A DNA stretch of 37,788 nucleotides from Verrucomicrobia bacterium GWF2_51_19. GTDB lineage: Bacteria > Verrucomicrobiota > Verrucomicrobiia > Opitutales > UBA12508. The notes beneath the pieces were generated by a model that saw nothing but the letters and a program-made list of their open reading frames with translations, was not told the DNA's origin and did not search any database. The stretch is taken from NCBI GenBank assembly GCA_001831095.1, contig MIDP01000026.1, positions 1-37,788 on the forward strand, written 5' to 3'. Both the position numbers and the translations under genes were made by a program. Below, piece after piece: positions 8,022 through 14,633 of the stretch. Every line of letters starts with the position of its first letter. The stretch's first letter is position 1.

Positions 8022-8155
8022 AAAAGACCGGTATAAAATGGATGCCAAAATGCGTTTCGCGCTCCGCCGACTGCCTCACGTACGTTTATGTACGCTACGG
8101 CAGATCGTGCTCGCGCAAAGCCACATTCTTGCATCCATTTTATACCGGTCTTTAA
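8019..8155. repeat. Family B palindromic element, copy B1
   Basis: This element has perfect 23-bp terminal inverted repeats, aaagaccggtataaaatgg... at 8023-8045 and its complement at 8131-8153, flanked by TAA on one side and TAA/TTA-like bases on the other. Its centre is cacgtacgtttatgtacgct. The first TAA is the motA stop codon. B2 at 14337-14470 is the closest full copy and 10012-10076 is a half copy. Confidence 0.9.
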
Positions 8156-8180
8156 TCTAACTAAATGAATACCAATAACG

Positions 8181-8304
8181 TAAGACCGTTGAAAAATGCG
8201 CCTATAGCAAGGCCCGAGGAACGAGGGCGACAGGAGCGTACGTTGGTACGTGACTTAGCCAGAGCGACGAGAACGCCGCTAGAGACCATTTTGCAATGGT
8301 CTTA
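8181..8304. repeat. Family A palindromic element, copy A2
   Basis: This 124-bp element begins taagaccgttgaaaaatg and ends cattttgcaatggtctta, giving near-perfect terminal inverted repeats with TA at both outer edges. The centre is cgtacgttggtacg. It is the same length as A3 (31898-32021) and differs from it at only a few positions. It lies 25 bp after B1 and ends 5 bp before the motB ATG. Confidence 0.9.
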
Positions 8305-8309
8305 CTGTT

Positions 8310-9056
8310 ATGAGTAAGAAAAAGCACAGCGAACACCACGGAGGAGCCTGGAAGGTAGCGTATGCGGACTTCGTTACTGCGATGATGGCGCTATTCATGG
8401 TCTTGTGGATTTCTGCGCAGGCCCCGGAAATTGTTTTGGCGACGGCTGAATATTTTAGAAACCCTTTCAGCGCGATCTCTGGAAAATTCTCTGGGATAGT
8501 CGGCAATGATCTCGCCCAATCAAAGTCTACAACGGGCGGTGGTGGCAATGCGACTGCCAGCGCTGCTGTCGATATGGCCTTTTTCAAAAGCTTGGCTAAG
8601 GGGCTTTCAGAGGCTTTCAATATGAAGGAAGACGAAGTCGATAAGCCCGTTGACATCATTGTTACGAGCGACGGCATTCGCGTCCTCCTTTACAACAAGC
8701 CCAAACACCCTTTGTTTGAAAAGGATGCTCTCCAGCTGACGGACTGGGGTGACTTTGTCATGCAAAATATCGCCTGGCTGATCGAACGTCACGAAATGAG
8801 TGTTCGCATCGACGGCTACGGATTTCGAAAGCCTGATGCCAAAGATTTTGTACGCAATTTGCAAGCAGCACCAGCAGACCAGAATGGCCCATGGGATTTG
8901 GCTCTAGGCCGGGCAAACATCATTCGCAGTTCGCTCGTCTACTATGGCTTGACAGCAGGCAAAATAAAAAAGATCGTAGGTTATGTCGAAACCCTCAAGG
9001 AAGGGGAATCCGACGATCAACAACGCGTTATAGAGATCAGTTTACTCAAAAAGTAG
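8310..9056 (+). CDS. motB: Flagellar stator protein MotB
   Basis: MotB anchors the stator to peptidoglycan and carries the proton-binding aspartate. The product has 248 residues. The single transmembrane helix YADFVTAMMALFMVLWI (residues 18-34) contains Asp20, equivalent to the essential E. coli Asp32. A Gly/Ala-rich linker precedes an OmpA-like domain (about 115-248), which retains LALGRANIIRSSLVYYGL and a VGY strand. The usual GH(T/S)D sequence reads GYGF instead, so part of the peptidoglycan-contact motif differs. The ATG is 5 bp after element A2, with no Shine-Dalgarno sequence visible. A small cysteine-motif gene follows after 4 nt. Confidence 0.93.
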   Translation: MSKKKHSEHHGGAWKVAYADFVTAMMALFMVLWISAQAPEIVLATAEYFRNPFSAISGKFSGIVGNDLAQSKSTTGGGGNATASAAVDMAFFKSLAKGLSEAFNMKEDEVDKPVDIIVTSDGIRVLLYNKPKHPLFEKDALQLTDWGDFVMQNIAWLIERHEMSVRIDGYGFRKPDAKDFVRNLQAAPADQNGPWDLALGRANIIRSSLVYYGLTAGKIKKIVGYVETLKEGESDDQQRVIEISLLKK

Positions 9057-9060
9057 CACC

Positions 9061-9330
9061 ATGGATAGTTTTTTAAAAAACAGAGGTAAGGGAAACGTTT
9101 TTGTAGCGAAAAAGCTCTCTTTGTCCGCTTCAAAACAGACGCCAGCAGGGTTGAGACCCTTGAGCGAGAAGACCTTAAAAATATCGACTCCTGCCGCATT
9201 GGGCCAGGACACTCCAGCCATTCAGGTCGTTACAGAAAACGACATCGTTAAAAAAATACTCATCGACTGCACTTGCGGCAAACATATCGAGCTGCAGTGC
9301 GAATACAAAGATAAGGACATGTACCGTTGA
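9061..9330 (+). CDS. Small CxCG-motif protein downstream of motB
   Basis: This is an 89-residue protein I cannot assign. The first 60 residues are polar, basic and Ser/Thr-rich with no predicted structure I recognise. The C-terminal 25 residues carry Cys70 and Cys72 (CTCGK) and Cys80 (LQCEY), a spacing that suggests a small metal-binding knuckle, perhaps completed by His75 or by dimerisation. The start lies 4 nt after the motB stop, so it is probably co-transcribed with the stator genes. It is not FlgM-like: such anti-sigma factors do not normally have this cysteine pattern. Its role is unknown. Confidence 0.7.
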   Translation: MDSFLKNRGKGNVFVAKKLSLSASKQTPAGLRPLSEKTLKISTPAALGQDTPAIQVVTENDIVKKILIDCTCGKHIELQCEYKDKDMYR

Positions 9331-9378
9331 AGGCTCTCCTTATGGCACTTTTAGGACAAGTTACATTGGTCTTTTTTA

Positions 9379-9407
9379 TTGAATTCGCTGAAAAATCCCA
9401 CTAGCAT
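9379..9407 (+). promoter_or_regulatory. Possible promoter for the DUF4013 gene
   Basis: TTGAAT (9379-9384) and TAGCAT (9402-9407) have a 17-bp spacer; each box matches 4 of 6 consensus bases. It is placed correctly for a transcript starting about 15 nt before the ATG at 9428. Confidence 0.3.
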
Positions 9408-9427
9408 AACTCGCGAAAAGGTATAGT

Positions 9428-9997
9428 ATGATCTCGATTGAATCTGTTTGTAAGAAAATATTTGAAGATAAACACTGGGTTCCTAATCTGTTGATTGGTA
9501 GCTTGTTATGCTTTGTTCCGATCGTCAATTTGCTGGCGTTTGGCTACCTCTACCGCTACCTCAAGCAAATCAGGCAAACGCACGATTTCTCTTGGCCGCG
9601 GTGGGCTGAATGGGAGCGCTTATTCATAGAAGGCGTTTACTTCTTCCTCATAGCGCTTGCGTTTTTCGCCATTCCCATGCTCTTGGGCCTCTTGACAGGT
9701 GCTATTATGAGACACACTCTGCTCGGCTTTGCATTGGGCTTATTCGTTGGAGCGCCCCTGTTTACCTCGGCACTGTACACGTTTCAGGGAAACTCAGACT
9801 GGCAAAGTTTGCGCGCCGTCAATGTCATTTTCAAGCGCGTTGTGGCTCATTGGGCGCATTTTATCTTCCCGTCGCTCGCCTTTGTTGGCTTTATGGTGCT
9901 CGGATTCCCGCTGTACGGCTTTACGTTTTTCGTCGGCCTGGCGATTTTGATGCCCTATTACACTCTCCATTTCGAAAAAAGTGGCCACGGGCATTAA
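9428..9997 (+). CDS. DUF4013-family membrane protein
   Basis: This is an integral membrane protein of unknown function. The 189 residues contain about five hydrophobic segments (roughly 20-40, 65-85, 90-118, 140-160 and 163-180). The stretch GYLYRYLKQIRQTHDFSWPRW followed by EWERLFIEGV matches the hallmark of DUF4013 as I remember it: an N-terminal helix pair, then a W-x-x-W-x-x-L-F-x-x-G segment. It is a single gene after the flagellar block, with its own possible promoter. It converges with lpxA, and half-element B3 fills the space between them. No enzymatic motif is visible. Confidence 0.7.
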   Translation: MISIESVCKKIFEDKHWVPNLLIGSLLCFVPIVNLLAFGYLYRYLKQIRQTHDFSWPRWAEWERLFIEGVYFFLIALAFFAIPMLLGLLTGAIMRHTLLGFALGLFVGAPLFTSALYTFQGNSDWQSLRAVNVIFKRVVAHWAHFIFPSLAFVGFMVLGFPLYGFTFFVGLAILMPYYTLHFEKSGHGH

Positions 9998-10011
9998 TGA
10001 ATGGGGAATAA

Positions 10012-10076
10012 ACGTACGCTTGAGGCAGTCGGCACAGCGCGAAACGAGCTTTCACGGCATTTTGCAAGGTCTTTTA
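10012..10076. repeat. Family B half-element, copy B3
   Basis: From acgtacg at the family centre, this copy follows the complement of the B1 left half (gaggcagtcggc, agcgcgaaacg). It then diverges to gagctttcacggcattttgcaaggtctttta. Only one half is present, cut at the palindrome centre. Its outer TTA is the complement of the lpxA stop codon. Confidence 0.8.
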
Positions 10077-10838
10077 ATGTATTCCGCGGGAACTATCCTG
10101 CACAAAGAGTAGAATGTCGGCAATGCGTCCATTGACATCCGTTAATGGGCGGATGGCGTCCATGGCTTGGGAACGGTTGAGCCCCGAACGGTAGATCAGT
10201 TTAAAGGCCTTTTTGAGGAGGCTCTGTTCTTCTTCTGAAAAGCCGGCGCGCTGCAGGCCAACGGTGTTGATGCTCTTGGCCTCGGCGGGTGTGCCATCGA
10301 CGAGCATGTAGGGCAGGACGTCCTGTACCACTTTCACGAGACCGCCGATAAAGCTGTATTGGCCGATGTGGCAAAACTGATGAATGCCCGTTGCTCCGCC
10401 GATGATGGCGTGGTCTTCGATGACGACATGGCCGCCCAAAACGGCTCCCAAACTGATAATAATGTGGTTGCCCAGTTGGCAATCGTGGGCAACATGCGTG
10501 CTGCCAAGGAGGTAATTGTTGTTGCCGAGCACAGTAAACTCACCATCTTTAGTCGCGCAATGAACGGTGGTATGCTCGCGGAAAACATTGTTGTCGCCGA
10601 TCTTCAGGCCGGTCTTTCCGCCAACATATTTTAAATCCTGCGTCTTTCCGCCAATCATTGCAAAGGGGAAAACTTCGTTATTTTTGCCCATTGTGCAAAA
10701 CCCCTCGACGCTCGCATGGTGATGTAAAACACAACCGTCGCCCAAGACGACCTCGGGCCCAACGTACGCGTATGCGCCAACATGAACGTCTCTTCCCAAC
10801 TGAGCCCCGGGCTCGATAATGGCGGTTTTGTGAATCAT
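10074..10838 (-). CDS. lpxA: UDP-N-acetylglucosamine acyltransferase LpxA
   Basis: LpxA catalyses the first step of lipid A synthesis, transferring a 3-hydroxyacyl chain from acyl carrier protein to UDP-GlcNAc. The 254-residue product has the left-handed beta-helix hexapeptide repeats over about residues 1-185, then an alpha-helical tail with KLIYRSGLNRSQAM. The catalytic histidine is His118 in THVAHDC (E. coli His125), with His115 matching E. coli His122. GIHQFCHIGQYSFIGG is also conserved. It shows that the host makes LPS. It stands alone here, away from lpxD, fabZ and lpxB. The stop codon TAA comes from the end of half-element B3. Confidence 0.95.
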   Translation of the reverse strand: MIHKTAIIEPGAQLGRDVHVGAYAYVGPEVVLGDGCVLHHHASVEGFCTMGKNNEVFPFAMIGGKTQDLKYVGGKTGLKIGDNNVFREHTTVHCATKDGEFTVLGNNNYLLGSTHVAHDCQLGNHIIISLGAVLGGHVVIEDHAIIGGATGIHQFCHIGQYSFIGGLVKVVQDVLPYMLVDGTPAEAKSINTVGLQRAGFSEEEQSLLKKAFKLIYRSGLNRSQAMDAIRPLTDVNGRIADILLFVQDSSRGIH

Positions 10839-10847
10839 TCACTCAAA

Positions 10848-10876
10848 AGAACACAGCATTCCAAAATCTTTGACAA
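10848..10876 (-). promoter_or_regulatory. Possible lpxA promoter
   Basis: On the minus strand TTGTCA (10876-10871, 5 of 6) is followed after 17 bp by TGTTCT (10853-10848, a weak -10). The ATG begins 9 nt after the -10 box, so a transcript from here would have almost no leader. The -10 box is poor and the call is tentative. Confidence 0.25.
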
Positions 10877-10888
10877 CAAAAAAATGGA

Positions 10889-10913
10889 TCAAAAGACCGC
10901 TGCAAAATGATTC
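10889..10913. repeat. Family A terminal fragment
   Basis: The bases aaaagaccgctgcaaaatg match the outer arm of family A (compare aagaccgttgcaaaatg in tsaD). No centre or second half follows. It is probably a decayed remnant between lpxA and rplU. Confidence 0.45.
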
Positions 10914-11021
10914 TATGTAGAGATAAAGAGTTTTCCGGTCACTGAAAATTGGGGGCATTCTGTTCTTTTTTTAGAAATAAGCTTGCATTTAAAATCAGAT
11001 TTTATTTTCTCTCAGTGAATA

Positions 11022-11333
11022 ATGAAAGCAACTATTCAGACACAAGGACGGCAATTTATCGTTTCGGAGGGTGACATTCTCATCGTCAACCGTTACCCCG
11101 GAACTGAAAAAGGGCAAACAGTCAAAATCGACAGCGTCGTCGCAATCATCGACGGCGAAAAGACGCAATTTGGCAATCCGCTCGTTGCGGGAGCTTCGGT
11201 TACGGCCACGATTTTGGAAAATAAACGCGGTAAAAAGGTCGTTATTTTCAAAAAGAAACGCCGTAAGGGCTATGAGTCCAAACGCGGTCATCGCCAAGAA
11301 CTTTCGGTTATCAAGATTGAATCTATCGCTTAA
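11022..11333 (+). CDS. rplU: 50S ribosomal protein L21
   Basis: L21 is a large-subunit ribosomal protein that binds 23S rRNA near L20. The 103-residue product has the family length and signature: an N-terminal GRQF stretch, VEEGD-like VSEGD, and the basic C-terminal [16 protein letters not shown]. It is followed 12 nt later by rpmA, the usual bacterial pair. No clear Shine-Dalgarno sequence precedes the ATG. The AT-rich region upstream (about 10970-11015) probably holds the promoter, but I could not settle on one pair of boxes. Confidence 0.97.
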   Translation: MKATIQTQGRQFIVSEGDILIVNRYPGTEKGQTVKIDSVVAIIDGEKTQFGNPLVAGASVTATILENKRGKKVVIFKKKRRKGYESKRGHRQELSVIKIESIA

Positions 11334-11345
11334 GGAGCGCTCACC

Positions 11346-11585
11346 ATGGCACACAAAAAAGGACAAGGTACTTCAAAAAACGGACGCGACAGTCACAGCC
11401 AACGCCTCGGCGTCAAGCGCTATGGCGGTGAGTCCGTCCTCGCCGGCAATATTCTCATGCGCCAACGCGGCACTCGATACCATCCCGGCAAAAACGTCGG
11501 CCTCGGTCGCGACTTCACTCTCTTTGCACTCACCGATGGCAAAGTTACCTGGGATTCGGACCATCACCGCGTCTCCGTCGAATAG
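11346..11585 (+). CDS. rpmA: 50S ribosomal protein L27
   Basis: L27 reaches the peptidyl-transferase centre with its N-terminal tail. The 79-residue product begins [20 protein letters not shown], the full classical form without an N-terminal cleavage extension, and contains LGVKRYGGE and [20 protein letters not shown]. It is a little shorter than the E. coli protein (85). The Shine-Dalgarno sequence AAGGAG is clear upstream. The stop codon TAG (11583-11585) runs into agacctatagc, which matches the outer arm of family A copy A1, so a small repeat remnant may define this gene end too. Confidence 0.97.
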   Translation: MAHKKGQGTSKNGRDSHSQRLGVKRYGGESVLAGNILMRQRGTRYHPGKNVGLGRDFTLFALTDGKVTWDSDHHRVSVE

Positions 11586-11658
11586 ACCTATAGCTCTGCT
11601 GACTCAGTCTGATGGAGGTTTAACGCCGTCGACATTTTACAACGATCTTCACAGAAAT

Positions 11659-12321
11659 ATGGATCCTATCAGTGTCATCTACATTGCTGGTCGTTATCTC
11701 GCTTACCTGCTGATTCTGCTGACTCCACTGGCCGCCCTCGCTGCGTTGATTGGGTTAACCAAAGACATGCCACTGAAGGAACGCCTCCACGTCGCCCGGG
11801 TTACGTGTTTGGTCTCCGTCGGGATTTTGTTATTTTTTGCCCTCACCGGGCAGGCTTTTTTCGTCTTATTGGGCATCTCGACACCAGCCTTTAAGATCGC
11901 CGGTGGAATCATTCTCTTCTGCTCCGGCATGAACATGGTCCTGCATCGCGACAAGGACCTCGACGACAAGCCACAAAACGTCGACAAAGACATCGCCATC
12001 ACGCCACTCGCGTTTCCCCTGATCGCCGGGCCAGCTACGATTACAGGTATCTTTCTGCTTCAGAGTGGCAGCGGGTTTGACGGCCAAGCGGGCTTCAGCG
12101 GCTGGTTTGACTACACTTTGCTCTGCGCAACCATCACGATCGCCATTTTTCTCATCTACCTGCTCTTTCACTTTTCTATCAAGGGCGCTGAATGGCTCAA
12201 CGAAACGGCTGTCAAGCTCAGCGAACGGCTCACTGGCCTTCTTTTGCTCATGATTTCCGTCCAAGTCGTCGCCTCGGGCATCTTCGCTTCAGGCCTCATG
12301 CCCGCAATTCCAACTCCTTAA
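11659..12321 (+). CDS. MarC-family integral membrane protein, copy 1
   Basis: MarC/UPF0056 proteins are six-helix inner-membrane proteins with no settled transport substrate. The 220-residue product shows the family layout: hydrophobic segments near 8-33, 47-66 and 70-92, the conserved AITPLAFPLIAGPATITG (about 114-131), then two or three more segments. An open frame extends upstream to 11071 but would overlap rplU and rpmA out of frame, so I use the ATG at 11659. The next gene is a second family member 4 nt downstream. The two are clearly related but diverged, most obviously in the loop before the AITPLA motif. Confidence 0.88.
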   Translation: MDPISVIYIAGRYLAYLLILLTPLAALAALIGLTKDMPLKERLHVARVTCLVSVGILLFFALTGQAFFVLLGISTPAFKIAGGIILFCSGMNMVLHRDKDLDDKPQNVDKDIAITPLAFPLIAGPATITGIFLLQSGSGFDGQAGFSGWFDYTLLCATITIAIFLIYLLFHFSIKGAEWLNETAVKLSERLTGLLLLMISVQVVASGIFASGLMPAIPTP

Positions 12322-12325
12322 AACT

Positions 12326-12991
12326 ATGATCTCAGCATTCTCCTATTTCATCGAAACCTTCGCCACACTATTTGTCGCCACGGGCACCCTGAGCGTTATT
12401 CCGCTCTTCATCAGCATGACACCTGAATACTCCGCCGAAGAGCGCATGAAGACCGTCCGCACAGCCATCTTTGTCGCCGTTGGAGTCCTTCTATTCTTCG
12501 TCCTCACGGGTCAGTACTTTTTTGATTTTTTGGGCATCAGTATGGACTCTTTCCGCATCGCCGGCGGCATTCTCATCTTCGTCATCGGCTTTGATATGCT
12601 CCGCTCGCAAGACCCAAATGATAACATTAAAAAGGAAGGCATTTCTTCCAAAAAAGCGGGCAGCAGCAAAGACCTCGCCATCACTCCCCTCGCCGTCCCC
12701 ATGATGGTCGGCCCCGGCTGCATCTCGGCAAGCATCCTCCGCAAGGCAGAAGCCGCTAATCAATTTGAGACCATTCTCTTCTTTGTCTGCGTTTTCGTTT
12801 TCTTTGCCGCCTTCTACATCCTCTTTCACTTCGCATCAAACGGCGCTAAGTGGCTCCGCCCCATGGTTCTACGGCTCAGTTACCGCCTCTCCGGCCTCGT
12901 CCTCACCGCCATGGCTATACAATTTATCATCGACGGCTTTCTCGGCATTAGAGTCTCTTTGGCCGCCGCCGCGAAGCTCGCGGTCCAATGA
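12326..12991 (+). CDS. MarC-family integral membrane protein, copy 2
   Basis: This is a second 221-residue MarC/UPF0056 protein, next to copy 1 with only 4 nt between them. It has the same arrangement: MKTVRTAIFVAVGVLLFF, RIAGGILIFVIGFDML and DLAITPLAVPMMVGPG (about 116-131), where copy 1 reads AITPLAFPLIAGPA. Conserved FHFxxxGAxWL segments are also shared between the copies. The pair looks like an old tandem duplication that may act as a heteromer; that is inference. Half-element C3 lies just downstream, before rmuC. Confidence 0.88.
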   Translation: MISAFSYFIETFATLFVATGTLSVIPLFISMTPEYSAEERMKTVRTAIFVAVGVLLFFVLTGQYFFDFLGISMDSFRIAGGILIFVIGFDMLRSQDPNDNIKKEGISSKKAGSSKDLAITPLAVPMMVGPGCISASILRKAEAANQFETILFFVCVFVFFAAFYILFHFASNGAKWLRPMVLRLSYRLSGLVLTAMAIQFIIDGFLGIRVSLAAAAKLAVQ

Positions 12992-13001
12992 ATGCAATAG
13001 G

Positions 13002-13099
13002 TTCGTTGCACGGCGGATTGCCCAGAAAACCCTTTTTATAGAATAAAAAGGGGTTTCCGGACCTTTCCTAAAAACACCTTTAACATTCGTTGCGCAGCG
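13002..13099. repeat. Family C half-element C3 between direct repeats
   Basis: Hairpin 1 of family C (about 13025-13056, loop aga at 13040-13042) and part of the linker (cctttcctaaaaacacctt) are present; hairpin 2 is missing. The segment is bracketed by imperfect 14-bp direct repeats, ttcgttgcacggcg at 13002-13015 and ttcgttgcgcagcg at 13086-13099, which might be a footprint of insertion. Confidence 0.65.
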
Positions 13100-13115
13100 T
13101 GGAGTGAAGCTCTTT

Positions 13116-14339
13116 ATGATTACAATCTTTGCATTTCTTTTAGGTCTCAGTCTTGGATGTGCCTATGGCTTGTGGCGCGTGCGGCATTTCCGCGAGCGGG
13201 TGATCCGATTGGAGGTTCAGCAGGAATCAGAAAGGATAGCTTTTAGGGAGAAATTAGAACTACTGGAAGCGAGCAAAGAAAAGCTGGCAGATGCGTTCAA
13301 AGCCCTGGCATCAGAGGCCTTAAACCAGAACAGCGGGACATTTTTATCGCTGGCAGAAAAGAGTTTTGCAACCTTGCAAATGCAGGCGACATCGGAATTG
13401 GACAAAAAAGAGCACTCCTTCAGTCAGTTATTGAGCCCAATAAAGGAGTCGTTGTCGAAGTTCGACGAGCACGTTAAAGGAATCGAAAAGGAGCGCGTCA
13501 ATGCCTACGCCCGTTTGGTTGAAAACATCAGGGAACTTTCCGAAACGCACGGGCTGCTACGAAAAGAGACAGCCAACCTCACCAAGGCCCTCAAGGAGCC
13601 AAACACGCGCGGTCAATGGGGCGAAATGCACCTAAAACGAGCCGTGGAAGCCGCTGGCATGATCGAACACGTCGATTTCGATGAACAGGTACACTTTTCT
13701 GACGGCAACACCATTCAGCGCCCCGACATGGTCATTCGACTGCCCAATGGCCGCACGGTAATCATCGATGCAAAAGTCCCCGATCTCAACCCCTACCTTC
13801 AGGCCATCGAGAGCTCCAATAACGACCGTCAGCGCCACCTCAAAGACTACGCAAGCTACCTCAAGGAACGCCTCGTAAAACTTTCTTCCAAGGCCTATCA
13901 AAAACAATTCGAAGACACTCCTGAGTTTGTCGTCCTCTTTTTGCCCATGGAAAGCTTCTTCAGCGCTGCCCTCGAGGGCGACCCAAGCCTCATCGATTTC
14001 GGTGTACAGTCCAACGTGCTTCTCGCAACGCCCACAACCCTGATCGCACTGCTCAAGGCCGTCGCCTATGGCTGGAAACAAGAGTCCATAACGCGGGAAG
14101 CGAAATACATCCTGAACCTCGGCAACGAGCTCTACAACCGCATCGAGGTCTTCACTCGCCATTTTTCCGACATCCGCAAAGGCCTCGAAAAGGCCGTCGA
14201 CGCCTATAACAGTTCCCTGGCTTCACTCGAACGCAATGTCCTCTCGAGTGCAAAAAAGTTCCACGCGCTCCACTCGTCCTCCTCGACCGAAATCCCCTCG
14301 ATAGCACCGATAGAGGCTGCCCTCAGAGCCTTCGAGTAA
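13116..14339 (+). CDS. rmuC: DNA recombination protein RmuC
   Basis: RmuC-family proteins are thought to be membrane-anchored nuclease-like proteins limiting inversions between short repeats. The product has 407 residues: an N-terminal hydrophobic anchor (about 1-20), a long coiled coil (about 25-160) and the RmuC domain (about 165-370), with TRGQWGEMHLKRAVEAAGM, RPDMVIRLPNGRTVIIDAKVP and FVVLFLPMESFFSAAL. The GTG at 13104 is an alternative start, but it overlaps the only Shine-Dalgarno sequence (GGAG), so I prefer ATG 13116. The stop codon TAA (14337-14339) is the first three bases of element B2. Confidence 0.92.
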   Translation: MITIFAFLLGLSLGCAYGLWRVRHFRERVIRLEVQQESERIAFREKLELLEASKEKLADAFKALASEALNQNSGTFLSLAEKSFATLQMQATSELDKKEHSFSQLLSPIKESLSKFDEHVKGIEKERVNAYARLVENIRELSETHGLLRKETANLTKALKEPNTRGQWGEMHLKRAVEAAGMIEHVDFDEQVHFSDGNTIQRPDMVIRLPNGRTVIIDAKVPDLNPYLQAIESSNNDRQRHLKDYASYLKERLVKLSSKAYQKQFEDTPEFVVLFLPMESFFSAALEGDPSLIDFGVQSNVLLATPTTLIALLKAVAYGWKQESITREAKYILNLGNELYNRIEVFTRHFSDIRKGLEKAVDAYNSSLASLERNVLSSAKKFHALHSSSSTEIPSIAPIEAALRAFE

Positions 14340-14470
14340 AAGACCGATGTAAAATGGCGCCAAAATGCGTTTCGCGCTGCGCCGACTGCCTCACGTACCT
14401 CTATGTACGCTATGGCAGGTCGTGCTCGCACAAAGCCACATTTTTGCATCCATTTTGCATCGGTCTTTTA
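14337..14470. repeat. Family B palindromic element, copy B2
   Basis: This 134-bp copy runs from taaaagaccgatgtaaaatgg to ccattttgcatcggtctttta, with TA at both outer edges. The interior closely follows B1 (gcgccaaaatgcgtttcgcg, cgccgactgcctcacgtac). The first TAA is the rmuC stop. Family C copy C2 follows 50 bp later; together they fill the rmuC-pnp gap of 294 bp. Confidence 0.9.
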
Positions 14471-14520
14471 TTGACTATGCAAGTACTTAGCTTTACGGCA
14501 TTTTTCCCTTCCCATAAAAA

Positions 14521-14620
14521 GCGAAGCGAAACACAAAAAGACTCCGTCTCTTTGTGTTTCGCTTAAAAAGTGTTTTGGAAGGGGTTTGGGGAAACCTTTT
14601 ATTCTATAAAAGGTTTCCCC
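14521..14620. repeat. Family C two-hairpin element, copy C2 (inverted)
   Basis: This is a complete copy in the opposite orientation to C1. Hairpin 2 is at about 14524-14564 (aagcgaaacaca.../...tgtgtttcgctt). The linker is ttaaaaagtgttttggaagg. Hairpin 1 has perfect 15-bp arms (14588-14602, 14606-14620). It lies 13 bp past the pnp stop codon, so it could protect or end the pnp mRNA. Confidence 0.85.
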
Positions 14621-14633
14621 AATGAAGAAGAGG

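Noticed and set aside
8019-8304. The closely spaced repeats as a CRISPR array
   Set aside because: Only two elements are adjacent and they differ in sequence; there are no regular short repeats with spacers and no cas genes.
9061-9330. The small gene after motB as the anti-sigma factor FlgM
   Set aside because: It is about the right size, but the Cys motif at the C-terminus and lack of the FlgM helix pattern argue against it.
11071-11658. A 196-residue N-terminal extension of the first MarC protein
   Set aside because: It would run out of frame through rplU and rpmA; MarC proteins start near the ATG at 11659.
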